NCBI GenBank assembly: GCA_021793335.1
Contig: JAJYSW010000084.1
Coordinates: forward strand, 1 to 10,832
DNA: 10,832 nucleotides
Reading direction: 5' to 3'
Source of the DNA: Actinomycetes bacterium
Lineage (GTDB): Bacteria; Actinomycetota; Actinomycetes; Mycobacteriales; Micromonosporaceae
In this document: positions 5,568 to 10,832 of the stretch, in pieces
How positions within the stretch are numbered: position 1 is the first letter of the stretch
Layout of the letters: each line of letters starts with the position of its first letter
Notes under the pieces: model-generated
What the model was told of the DNA's origin: nothing
The model's database searches: none
The model's input: the letters and a program-made list of their open reading frames with translations, nothing else
Program-made: the position numbers and the translations under genes

Positions 5568-7450
5568 GCGGTTCGCCGCGCGACCTCTGCCCGGAGGCGT
5601 TCGGCGATGGCCTCGGGGGTGAGGCCGAGGTCGGCGAGCAGTTCGCCGCGGGTGCCGTGCGGGTGCCAGTCGTTGGCGACGGCGAAATCGACCAGGGGGA
5701 CGTCCTCGCCGCTGTCGCGCAGCGCCTGGGCGAGCGCGTCGCCGAAGCCGCCGGTGCGGATGCCGTCCTCGACGCTGGCGACGATCCTGTACTGCCCGGC
5801 CAGTTTCACCAGGGCCTCGGGGACCGGGCAGATCCAGCGCGGGTCGACGACGACGGCGGCCACGCCCTGCTCGGCGAGCAGGGCCGCCGCTTCGACGGCG
5901 GTGGCGGCCATCGGCCCGCAGGCGACGATCAGCAGATCGGCTTCGGCGGGCTCGGTCAGGAAATCGAGGCCCTCGCGCGAGTCGACCGGGTCGAGGTTCT
6001 CGGCGGGGGCGGCACCGGTGGGGAAGCGGAGCATGGTGGGGCCGTCGTCGACGGCGAGGGCCTCGGCGAAGGCGGCGCGGAGCGTGGCCTCGTCGCGGGG
6101 CGCGGCGATGCGCAGGCCGGGCACGACCCGGAAGATCGAGGTGTCCCACACGCCGTAGTGGCTGGGCCCGTCGGGGCCGGTGATCCCGGCGCGGTCGAGC
6201 ACGAACGTCACCGGCAGCCGGTGCATGGCCACGTCGAGGACGGTCTGGTCGAAGGCGCGGTTCATGAACGTGGAGTAGACGGCGACGACGGGGTGCAGGC
6301 CGTTCATGGCGAGCCCGGCGGCGGAGGTGACGGCGTGCTGTTCGGCAATGCCGACGTCGAAGACCCGCTCGGGGAAGCGTTGCATCAGCGCGTCGACGCC
6401 GGTGGGGCCGGGCATGGCGGCGGTGATGGCCACCAGTTCCGGCCGGAGTTCCGCTTGGTCGACGAGCGCTTCGGAGAAGACGGCGGTCCAGCGGCGTTTG
6501 GAGGCCGAGGCCGGTTCGCCGGTGATCGGGTCGAAGGCGGCCGGGGAGTGCATCTGTTCGGCCTCGTCGGCGCGGGCCGGAGCCCACCCGTGGCCCTTCT
6601 CGGTGAGGGCGTGGACGATGACCGGGCCGCCGAAGCGCTTGGCGCGTTCGAGCGCCTCGATGAGCTCGTCGAGGTCGTGGCCGTCGACGGGGCCGACGTA
6701 CTTCAGGCCGAGGTCGGCGAACATGCCCTGGGGGGCGAGGGCGTCCTTCAGGCCGGTCTTGGCGGCGTGGAGCGCGGAGTAGGCGGCACGGCCGACGACG
6801 GGGATCTTCTCCACGGTCTGCTTGATCTTTTCGAGCGCGGGCTCGTAGCCGGGGTTGAGGCGCAGGCCCGAGAGGCGTTTGGCGAGGCCGCCGACGGTGG
6901 GGGCGTAGGAGCGGCCGTTGTCGTTGACGACGATGACGAGTTTGAGGTCGTCGCGGGCGGCGATGTTGTTGAGCGCCTCCCAGCACATGCCGCCGGTGAG
7001 CGCGCCGTCGCCGACGACGGCCACGACATGGCGGTCGTCACCGGCCAGGGCGTGGGCCTTGGCCAGGCCGTCGGCGTAGGACAGCGCGGTGGAGGCGTGG
7101 GAGTTCTCGACCAGATCGTGGGGGGATTCGGCCCGACAGGGGTAGCCGGTGAGGCCGCCGCGGCGGCGCAGACCGTCGAAGCGATCGGCCCGCCCGGTGA
7201 GCGCCTTGTGGACGTAGGACTGGTGTCCGGTGTCGAAGACGACCTGGTCGTGCGGGGAGTCGAAGACGCGGTGGATCGCCATGGTGAGTTCGACGACGCC
7301 GAGGTTGGGGCCGATGTGCCCGCCGGTCTTGGCGACCGCGTCGATGAGGAACTCACGGATCTCGTCGGCCAGTTGCGGCAGATCGGCCTCGTCCAGCGAT
7401 TTGTAGTCGGCCAGCCTGCCGATGGTCGACAGCAGCGGGTATGCGCTCAT
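5564..7450 (-). CDS. dxs: 1-deoxy-D-xylulose-5-phosphate synthase
   Basis: 628 residues, the usual DXS length. It condenses pyruvate and glyceraldehyde 3-phosphate with loss of CO2 to give DXP, the entry to the MEP isoprenoid pathway and a source for thiamine and pyridoxal; it acts in the cytoplasm as a TPP enzyme. Visible landmarks are TGGHIGPNLGVVELT (42-56), DTGHQSYVHK (73-82), RAESPHDLVENSHAST (106-121), GDGALTGG plus NN (147-154, 161-162) for Mg-TPP, YVGPVDGHD (251-259), DVGIAEQHAVTSAAG (365-379, with catalytic E370), and DRAGITGPDGPSHYG (419-433, with H431). The start at 7450 (MSAYPLL) matches family N-termini; upstream in-frame starts reach 7648 but add low-complexity sequence. No Shine-Dalgarno sequence precedes it, and TAGACT sits 8 nt upstream, so the mRNA may be leaderless. 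It is transcribed divergently from the deaminase-like gene. Confidence 0.97.
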   Translation of the reverse strand: MSAYPLLSTIGRLADYKSLDEADLPQLADEIREFLIDAVAKTGGHIGPNLGVVELTMAIHRVFDSPHDQVVFDTGHQSYVHKALTGRADRFDGLRRRGGLTGYPCRAESPHDLVENSHASTALSYADGLAKAHALAGDDRHVVAVVGDGALTGGMCWEALNNIAARDDLKLVIVVNDNGRSYAPTVGGLAKRLSGLRLNPGYEPALEKIKQTVEKIPVVGRAAYSALHAAKTGLKDALAPQGMFADLGLKYVGPVDGHDLDELIEALERAKRFGGPVIVHALTEKGHGWAPARADEAEQMHSPAAFDPITGEPASASKRRWTAVFSEALVDQAELRPELVAITAAMPGPTGVDALMQRFPERVFDVGIAEQHAVTSAAGLAMNGLHPVVAVYSTFMNRAFDQTVLDVAMHRLPVTFVLDRAGITGPDGPSHYGVWDTSIFRVVPGLRIAAPRDEATLRAAFAEALAVDDGPTMLRFPTGAAPAENLDPVDSREGLDFLTEPAEADLLIVACGPMAATAVEAAALLAEQGVAAVVVDPRWICPVPEALVKLAGQYRIVASVEDGIRTGGFGDALAQALRDSGEDVPLVDFAVANDWHPHGTRGELLADLGLTPEAIAERLRAEVARRTA

Positions 7451-7458
7451 GACACCGA

Positions 7459-7464
7459 AGTCTA
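7459..7464 (-). promoter_or_regulatory. -10-like hexamer for dxs, leaderless arrangement
   Basis: Read on the minus strand, TAGACT (bases 7464 to 7459) matches TANNNT closely and ends 8 nt before the dxs ATG at 7450. No Shine-Dalgarno sequence lies between. The -35 region is not clear: TTGGAC is present but 24 bp upstream. Confidence 0.4.
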
Positions 7465-7628
7465 TCGGGGGCGCCGAGGCGGGTGTTAGTCCAAGACGAG
7501 CACTGAGACTCATCCTGCCCATGGCCGCGGGCGCCGTCGCGGGCACCGGTAGAGGACTCGCAGTCGTTGCGGGGAATCCGGTCTCGCCCGTGCGGTTCGG
7601 CGGGTCCGCCACGGGAGACGCGCGCGGC

Positions 7629-7646
7629 GACTGTCGGAAAACAGTC
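7629..7646. promoter_or_regulatory. Inverted repeat in the dxs / deaminase-like divergent region
   Basis: GACTGT-CGGAAA-ACAGTC has 6-base perfect arms and a 6-base centre. It lies 67 bases before the ATG at 7714 and about 180 bases before dxs, so it could be an operator for either gene. The rest of 7451-7713 shows no gene, only the two -10-like hexamers near the starts and a locally A-rich run around 7637-7700. Confidence 0.35.
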
Positions 7647-7701
7647 ACATCACGAAAGGGACACGCCGGACGAAAATCTGCACCCCTCGCCCGAAAAGTG
7701 T

Positions 7702-7707
7702 GATCAT
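7702..7707 (+). promoter_or_regulatory. -10-like hexamer before the deaminase-like gene
   Basis: GATCAT ends 6 nt before the ATG at 7714 in a locally AT-rich stretch (AAAAGTGTGATCATCGCAAC). It fits a loose TANNNT pattern. No ribosome binding site is seen, so a leaderless transcript is plausible. No clear -35 was found. Confidence 0.35.
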
Positions 7708-7713
7708 CGCAAC

Positions 7714-8616
7714 ATGGATCTCATCGACCTTTACCAGAACACCGAGTGGGCCGCTCGTCTCGACCAGGTGCTGGGGCACTCACCGGTCGACTGGTCGGCC
7801 CGGCGCAAGGACGTCGAGGAGACCGTGGGGCCGGGCCTGGCGCGGCTCCAGCGCATGTCGGCCGTGCCGCGATTCGATCTCGACACGGTCGAGGGCGAGG
7901 TGTACGAGGGGATTCTGGAACGCGCCCTGGAGGCGGCCGCCGAGGCCGGAGCGGTCTACACCGAACTGCGGCTGCCGCAGGAATCGGTGATCTATCCGGG
8001 GTTCATGGAGCGGTTCGAGGCCGCCGAGCGGAGCGTCGCCGAGCGCTTCCCCGACTTCGAGGCGAGCGCGGTCTTGAGTTTGAATCTGTGGGAGCCGACG
8101 GTCAAGGAGATCTGCGATGCCTTCGGCGACGCCGCGGCGGCGGGCCTGGCCGGCGTGGAGCTGGTCTACGTCCCGTACGCGGCCGAGGCGGATTGGACGT
8201 GTGGCAGGGCCGTCGCGGCGGCGGCCGCGCAGGCCGGGCTGGGAGTGACGGTCCCCGCCGGAGCGTTCAACGCCGCGAACGTGGCCGCGGTGACCCGGCT
8301 GGAAGGGGTGCGCCGGATCGGTCACGCCGTCGGCGCCGTCGCCGACCCCGGCGTCATGCGGCTCCTGGCAGAGAGCGGCATGACGGTGGAAGTGTGCCTG
8401 ACTTCGGCGGTGCTCCTCGGCATGGTCGAGCGGCTCGAAGCCCACCCGCTGCCGCGATTCCTGGAGGCCGGCATCGACGTGGTGTTGGGCACCGACTCGC
8501 CGATGCGGATGGGCACCGACATCGCCGCCGAGTACGCCAAGGCCGCCGCGCTAGGCCTGAGCGAGACCGACCTGGTCGCCATATCGGAACGGGCGAAGGC
8601 CGTCAGGCTGCCCTGA
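7714..8616 (+). CDS. Adenosine deaminase-like protein, probable pseudoenzyme
   Basis: 300 residues, shorter than usual adenosine deaminases (about 330-360). The C-terminal half follows the ADA/amidohydrolase layout: RIGHA at 201-205 (family RIGHG), a helix, EVCLTSAVL (226-234, family E-x-CP-x-SN), HPLPRFLEAGIDVVLGTDSP (244-263, family TDDP), then a T-x-I-x-x-EY helix and GLSETDL. The N-terminal HxH metal motif is absent; the protein starts instead with a new segment, MDLIDLYQNTEWAARL. The HAGE motif that carries a metal histidine and the catalytic Glu reads PAGA (181-184), and the second Asp of TDDP is Ser. At least three metal ligands and the proton donor are therefore missing, so deamination is unlikely. 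It may bind a nucleoside or act as a partner or regulator. The ATG is preceded by a -10-like hexamer and no ribosome binding site; frames extending upstream show no homology. Fold assignment is strong, inactivity is a well-supported inference, and the role is unknown. Confidence 0.82.
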   Translation: MDLIDLYQNTEWAARLDQVLGHSPVDWSARRKDVEETVGPGLARLQRMSAVPRFDLDTVEGEVYEGILERALEAAAEAGAVYTELRLPQESVIYPGFMERFEAAERSVAERFPDFEASAVLSLNLWEPTVKEICDAFGDAAAAGLAGVELVYVPYAAEADWTCGRAVAAAAAQAGLGVTVPAGAFNAANVAAVTRLEGVRRIGHAVGAVADPGVMRLLAESGMTVEVCLTSAVLLGMVERLEAHPLPRFLEAGIDVVLGTDSPMRMGTDIAAEYAKAAALGLSETDLVAISERAKAVRLP

Positions 8617-8632
8617 ACCTCCATGTTCAGGG
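8611..8632 (+). terminator. Terminator hairpin overlapping the deaminase-like stop codon
   Basis: CCCTGAAC (8611-8618) and GTTCAGGG (8625-8632) form a perfect 8-bp stem with a 6-nt loop. The TGA stop at 8614-8616 lies in the left arm. No T tract follows. Confidence 0.6.
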
Positions 8633-8648
8633 GCAACGCCGCCGGGAC

Positions 8649-8669
8649 GCCCGCGAGGAGGGCGCGGGC
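8649..8669 (+). terminator. Second GC-rich hairpin downstream of the deaminase-like gene
   Basis: GCCCGCG (8649-8655) and CGCGGGC (8663-8669) flank the 7-nt loop AGGAGGG. An alternative pairing is GAGGAG (8655-8660) with CTCCTC (8678-8683). It probably backs up the hairpin at 8611-8632 and shields the next operon from read-through. Confidence 0.4.
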
Positions 8670-8737
8670 ACGGGGTGCTCCTCCCCTGTTCCGGGAGTCG
8701 AAGTCGCCCTACCTCATCGATTTGGTTGCTGTTCGAC

Positions 8738-8770
8738 AACGTTCTCACTAACGTCGCATTGTAGACAATC
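8738..8770 (+). promoter_or_regulatory. Promoter/operator region of the osmoprotectant transporter operon
   Basis: This AT-richer segment carries two adjacent dyads: ACGTT-CTCACT-AACGT (8740-8755) and ATTGT-AG-ACAAT (8758-8769). TAGACA (8762-8767) or GACAAT (8764-8769) could be the -10 of a promoter about 160 bases before the proV-like start; the -35 is unclear. The ATTGT/ACAAT dyad resembles sites bound by MarR/GbsR-type repressors, which control betaine uptake in some bacteria, but no such regulator gene is in the window. Confidence 0.4.
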
Positions 8771-8799
8771 AGAAAAATGACCGCCCGCCAGCCAGGGGC

Positions 8800-8880
8800 A
8801 AGCCCACCACCTGCGGAAACACCGCTTTCCCACGTACCGTGTTGGGCTTCTCACGCCCTGTTCTCATACCGAAAAGCCCA
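8800..8880 (+). ncRNA. Candidate structured leader with mutually exclusive helices
   Basis: AAGCCCA (8800-8806) can pair with TGGGCTT (8843-8849), enclosing two small hairpins: GCGG-AAACA-CCGC (8813-8825) and CACG-TAC-CGTG (8831-8841). This gives a three-way junction. A second AAGCCCA (8874-8880) can pair with the same TGGGCTT instead, so the two folds exclude each other, as in attenuators and riboswitches. It lies 49-129 bases before the proV-like start. No known riboswitch core was recognised. The pairings are seen; function is inferred, and chance pairing in GC-rich DNA cannot be excluded. Confidence 0.35.
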
Positions 8881-8897
8881 GGTCTTGACTAGTGTTG

Positions 8898-8924
8898 CCG
8901 GTTGCTGCCCGTCAACCGGAAGGA
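8898..8924 (+). promoter_or_regulatory. Ribosome binding site partly inside a hairpin
   Basis: The Shine-Dalgarno sequence GGAAGGA (8918-8924) lies 4 nt before the ATG at 8929. Its first GG is the end of CAACCGG (8913-8919), which pairs perfectly with CCGGTTG (8898-8904) across an 8-nt loop. Folding would hinder ribosome access to the transporter operon. It also settles the start at 8929 rather than the in-frame TTG at 8902. TAGTGT at 8890-8895 is a possible nearby -10, but has no -35 at normal spacing. Confidence 0.5.
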
Positions 8925-8928
8925 AACG

Positions 8929-9978
8929 ATGTCTGCCCTAGCAGTCGATTCCCTGTACAAGGTCTTCGGCAAAGGCGCCCACCAGGCCGTCGCCGAACTC
9001 AAGTCCGGTGTCCAGCGTGACCAGCTGAGCAACAAGAAGGTGACCGCCGCGGTCATCGATCACAACTTCGAGATCGCCTCCGGCGAGATCTTCGTCGTCA
9101 TGGGCCTGTCCGGCTCGGGCAAGTCCACCCTGATCCGGATGCTCAACGGACTGGTCGAGCCCACCGCCGGCTCCATCTGGATCGACGGTGTCGAACTGAG
9201 CGGCCTGTCGAAGAAGGGCGTGCGCGAACTGCGCCGCGACAAGATCAGCATGGTCTTCCAGCACTTCGCGCTTCTCCCCCACCGCAGCGTCCTGGAGAAC
9301 GTCGCCTTCGGTCTTGAGATCAAGAAGCTGCCGAGTTCCGAGCGCATGGACAAAGCCATGGAGACCGTCGAGCTGGTCGGTCTCGCCGGCGAGGAGGACA
9401 AACTCCCCGCGCAGCTCTCCGGCGGCATGCGGCAGCGCGTCGGCCTGGCCCGCGCCCTGGCGGCCGACACCGAGATCCTGCTCATGGACGAGGCCTTCAG
9501 CGCCCTCGACCCGCTCATCCGCCAGGAGATGCAGGATCAGCTCATCGAACTGCAGCGGAAACTGCACAAGACGATCGTGTTCATCACGCACGACCTCAAC
9601 GAGGCCATGAAGCTCGGCGACCGCATCGCCATCTGCGACGGCCGGATCGTGCAGCTGGGCACCGCCGAGGACATCCTCATGCACCCGGCGAACGAGTACG
9701 TCACCGAGTTCACCGCCGAGGTCGACCGCTCGCGGGTCCTGACCGCCGAGGCCGTCATGGAACCGTTCGGCGACGCCGACACCAGCGACTTCGCGACCGT
9801 CGAAGCCGACGTCCCGGTCAGCGAGCTCTACGAGCAGGTGCTGTCCACCGACAGTCCGCTGCTGGTCGTCAACGGCCGCTCCGACCCGCTCGGCGTCGTC
9901 ACGCCCCGGACCATCATCAAATCGCTCACGCCCGAGAACGACTCCCCCGCAGCCGATCAGGAGCCCCAGCAAGCATGA
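8929..9978 (+). CDS. proV: Glycine betaine/proline ABC transporter, ATP-binding subunit
   Basis: 349 residues. This ProV/OpuAA-type ATPase powers uptake of glycine betaine, proline betaine or proline at the inner face of the membrane during osmotic stress. The N-terminus has the family's extra helix (VFGKGAHQAVAELKSG, 12-27). Walker A is GLSGSGKST (59-67), the Q-loop VFQHFALLPHRSV (109-121), the signature LSGGMRQRVGLARAL (163-177), Walker B ILLMDEAFSALDP (183-195), and the switch His is in ITHDLNEA (219-226). VFQHFALLPHRSV and the DEAFSALDPLIR block are typical of this subfamily. After residue 270 only about 65 residues resemble a CBS domain (VEADVPVSELYEQVL, then GVVTPRTIIKSL), whereas E. 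coli ProV (400 residues) has a longer CBS tail. The last residues are acidic and polar. The stop overlaps the permease start (ATGA, 9975-9978). Family is firm; exact substrate is inferred. Confidence 0.95.
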   Translation: MSALAVDSLYKVFGKGAHQAVAELKSGVQRDQLSNKKVTAAVIDHNFEIASGEIFVVMGLSGSGKSTLIRMLNGLVEPTAGSIWIDGVELSGLSKKGVRELRRDKISMVFQHFALLPHRSVLENVAFGLEIKKLPSSERMDKAMETVELVGLAGEEDKLPAQLSGGMRQRVGLARALAADTEILLMDEAFSALDPLIRQEMQDQLIELQRKLHKTIVFITHDLNEAMKLGDRIAICDGRIVQLGTAEDILMHPANEYVTEFTAEVDRSRVLTAEAVMEPFGDADTSDFATVEADVPVSELYEQVLSTDSPLLVVNGRSDPLGVVTPRTIIKSLTPENDSPAADQEPQQA

Positions 9979-10832
9979 TCCAATACCTCCACGACTGGTT
10001 CTGGACTTATCTGTGGAAGCCCTTGCCCGACATGCCCTTCGGCGATTGGATGGACAGCTTCATCCGGTGGCTGCGGACCGAGTGGAGCGGGCTGTTCAAG
10101 GGCATCGAGGCATTCCTCGAAACCATCTACTTCGGACTGGCCGACAGCCTGCTCTGGCTGCCCTCCGGCGTCATGATCCTGCTGTTCGCGGGCATCGCCT
10201 GGCTGGCCAAGGGATGGAGACTGGCCGCCGTCGTCGGCGCGGGCATGTTCATCGTCGGCTGGACCCCTTATTGGGAGGCCACGATGGAGACGCTGTCCAT
10301 GGCGCTCGTCGCGGCGGCCCTGGCCACGGCCCTGGCCATTCCCGTCGGCATCCTCGCCTCCGAGAACCGCACCATGTCGGCGGTGACGCGGCCGGTCCTC
10401 GACTTCATGCAGACGCTGCCGGCCTTCGTCTACCTGCTGCCGGTGGTCATGCTCTTCGGCATCGGCGAGACGCCGGGCATCATCGCCACGATCGTCTTCT
10501 GCATGCCCCCGGGCGTGCGGCTCACCGAACTCGGACTGCGGCAGGTCGACAAGGAGGTCGTCGAAGCCGGTCAGGCGTTCGGCGCCTCCCCGGGCAGAAT
10601 CCTCGTCCGCATCAAACTGCCGCTGGCACTGCCGACGATCATGGCGGGCCTCAACCAGGTCATCATGCTGGCCCTGTCCATGGTCGTCATCGCCGGCATG
10701 GTCGGCGGCGGCGGCCTCGGCTCCGCGATCGTCGCCGCACTCGGCCGCGTCGAGATCGCACAGGGATTCAACGCCGGTATCGCCGTGGTGTTCCTGGCGA
10801 TCTTCCTCGACCGCGTCATGCAGGGGCTGGAG
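9975..10832 (+). CDS. proW: Glycine betaine/proline ABC transporter, permease subunit (3' end outside window)
   Basis: 286 codons remain open to the right edge without a stop. The N-terminus is Trp-rich and amphipathic (DWFWTYLWKPLPDMPFGDWM), as in ProW/OpuAB, and is followed by about seven hydrophobic segments. These include residues about 61-79, 82-97, 107-128, 147-163 and 222-246. The segment QTLPAFVYLLPVVMLFGIG (146-164) and the next, PGIIATIVFCMPPGVRLTELG, are diagnostic of the family. The EAA coupling loop is EAGQAFGASPGRILVRIKLPLALP (197-220), which docks on the ATPase. The ATG overlaps the ATPase stop by four bases, so the two are translationally coupled. A second permease or a substrate-binding protein, or a fused binding domain, is expected to the right of the window. 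Confidence 0.95.
   Translation, partial: MIQYLHDWFWTYLWKPLPDMPFGDWMDSFIRWLRTEWSGLFKGIEAFLETIYFGLADSLLWLPSGVMILLFAGIAWLAKGWRLAAVVGAGMFIVGWTPYWEATMETLSMALVAAALATALAIPVGILASENRTMSAVTRPVLDFMQTLPAFVYLLPVVMLFGIGETPGIIATIVFCMPPGVRLTELGLRQVDKEVVEAGQAFGASPGRILVRIKLPLALPTIMAGLNQVIMLALSMVVIAGMVGGGGLGSAIVAALGRVEIAQGFNAGIAVVFLAIFLDRVMQGLE

Noticed and set aside
5657..7489. Long plus-strand open frame opposite dxs (610 codons)
   Set aside because: Gly/Val/Asp-rich shadow; the minus strand encodes an unmistakable complete DXS.
7451..7648. N-terminal extension of DXS by 66 residues
   Set aside because: The added sequence is Pro/Ala/Arg-rich with no similarity to DXS N-termini; MSAYPLL at 7450 fits the family length and has a -10-like hexamer just upstream.
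7567..7713. Upstream extension of the deaminase-like protein that might supply the missing HxH motif
   Set aside because: The extra frame contains an HHER stretch but no H-x-H-x-G context or beta-strand pattern of ADA, and it crosses the putative promoter and the dyad at 7629-7646.
8902..8928. TTG start for the proV-like ATPase
   Set aside because: The ATG at 8929 has a good Shine-Dalgarno sequence at proper spacing, whereas the TTG has none and would begin inside the hairpin.

Overview
The window is very GC-rich DNA with the codon use of a high-G+C actinobacterium. It carries actinobacterial hallmarks: a TPP-dependent DXS with the ENSHAST signature, very large Ala/Pro-rich membrane proteins, and several start codons that lack a Shine-Dalgarno sequence but sit 6-8 nt behind a -10-like hexamer. 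A member of Glycomycetales, Micromonosporales or a relative would fit. That placement is inference; no rRNA or other taxonomic marker is present.

Layout, left to right. (1) 1-1235: the 3' end of one secreted or membrane-anchored lysozyme/transglycosylase-like gene, a 32-bp perfect palindromic terminator, an upstream region rich in dyads, and a complete paralogue of the first gene. (2) 1236-1859: about 620 bases with no convincing gene but several inverted repeats. (3) 1860-2647: a translationally coupled pair, DUF488 then a DUF2945 (HVA1/Tudor-like) small protein, followed by a 24-bp palindrome. (4) 2918-5512: an 864-residue protein with an N-terminal zinc ribbon, a proline-rich linker and about 26 membrane segments, of unknown function. 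(5) 5564-7450 (minus): dxs, the first enzyme of the MEP isoprenoid pathway, converging on the membrane-protein gene. (6) 7714-8616 (plus): a protein with the adenosine-deaminase fold, divergent from dxs, in which most catalytic residues are missing. (7) 8617-8928: terminator hairpins, a dyad-rich promoter region and a leader able to form alternative RNA helices. (8) 8929 to the right edge: proV-proW-like ATPase and permease genes (ATGA overlap) of a glycine betaine/proline osmoprotectant importer, the permease running off the window.

Most of this is chromosomal housekeeping and adaptation: cell wall, isoprenoid supply and osmoprotection. No mobile element, CRISPR array, tRNA or rRNA was seen. 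The least explained items are the deaminase-like probable pseudoenzyme beside dxs, the structured leader of the osmoprotectant operon, the zinc-ribbon polytopic protein, the DUF488-DUF2945 pair, and the gene-free stretch 1236-1859.
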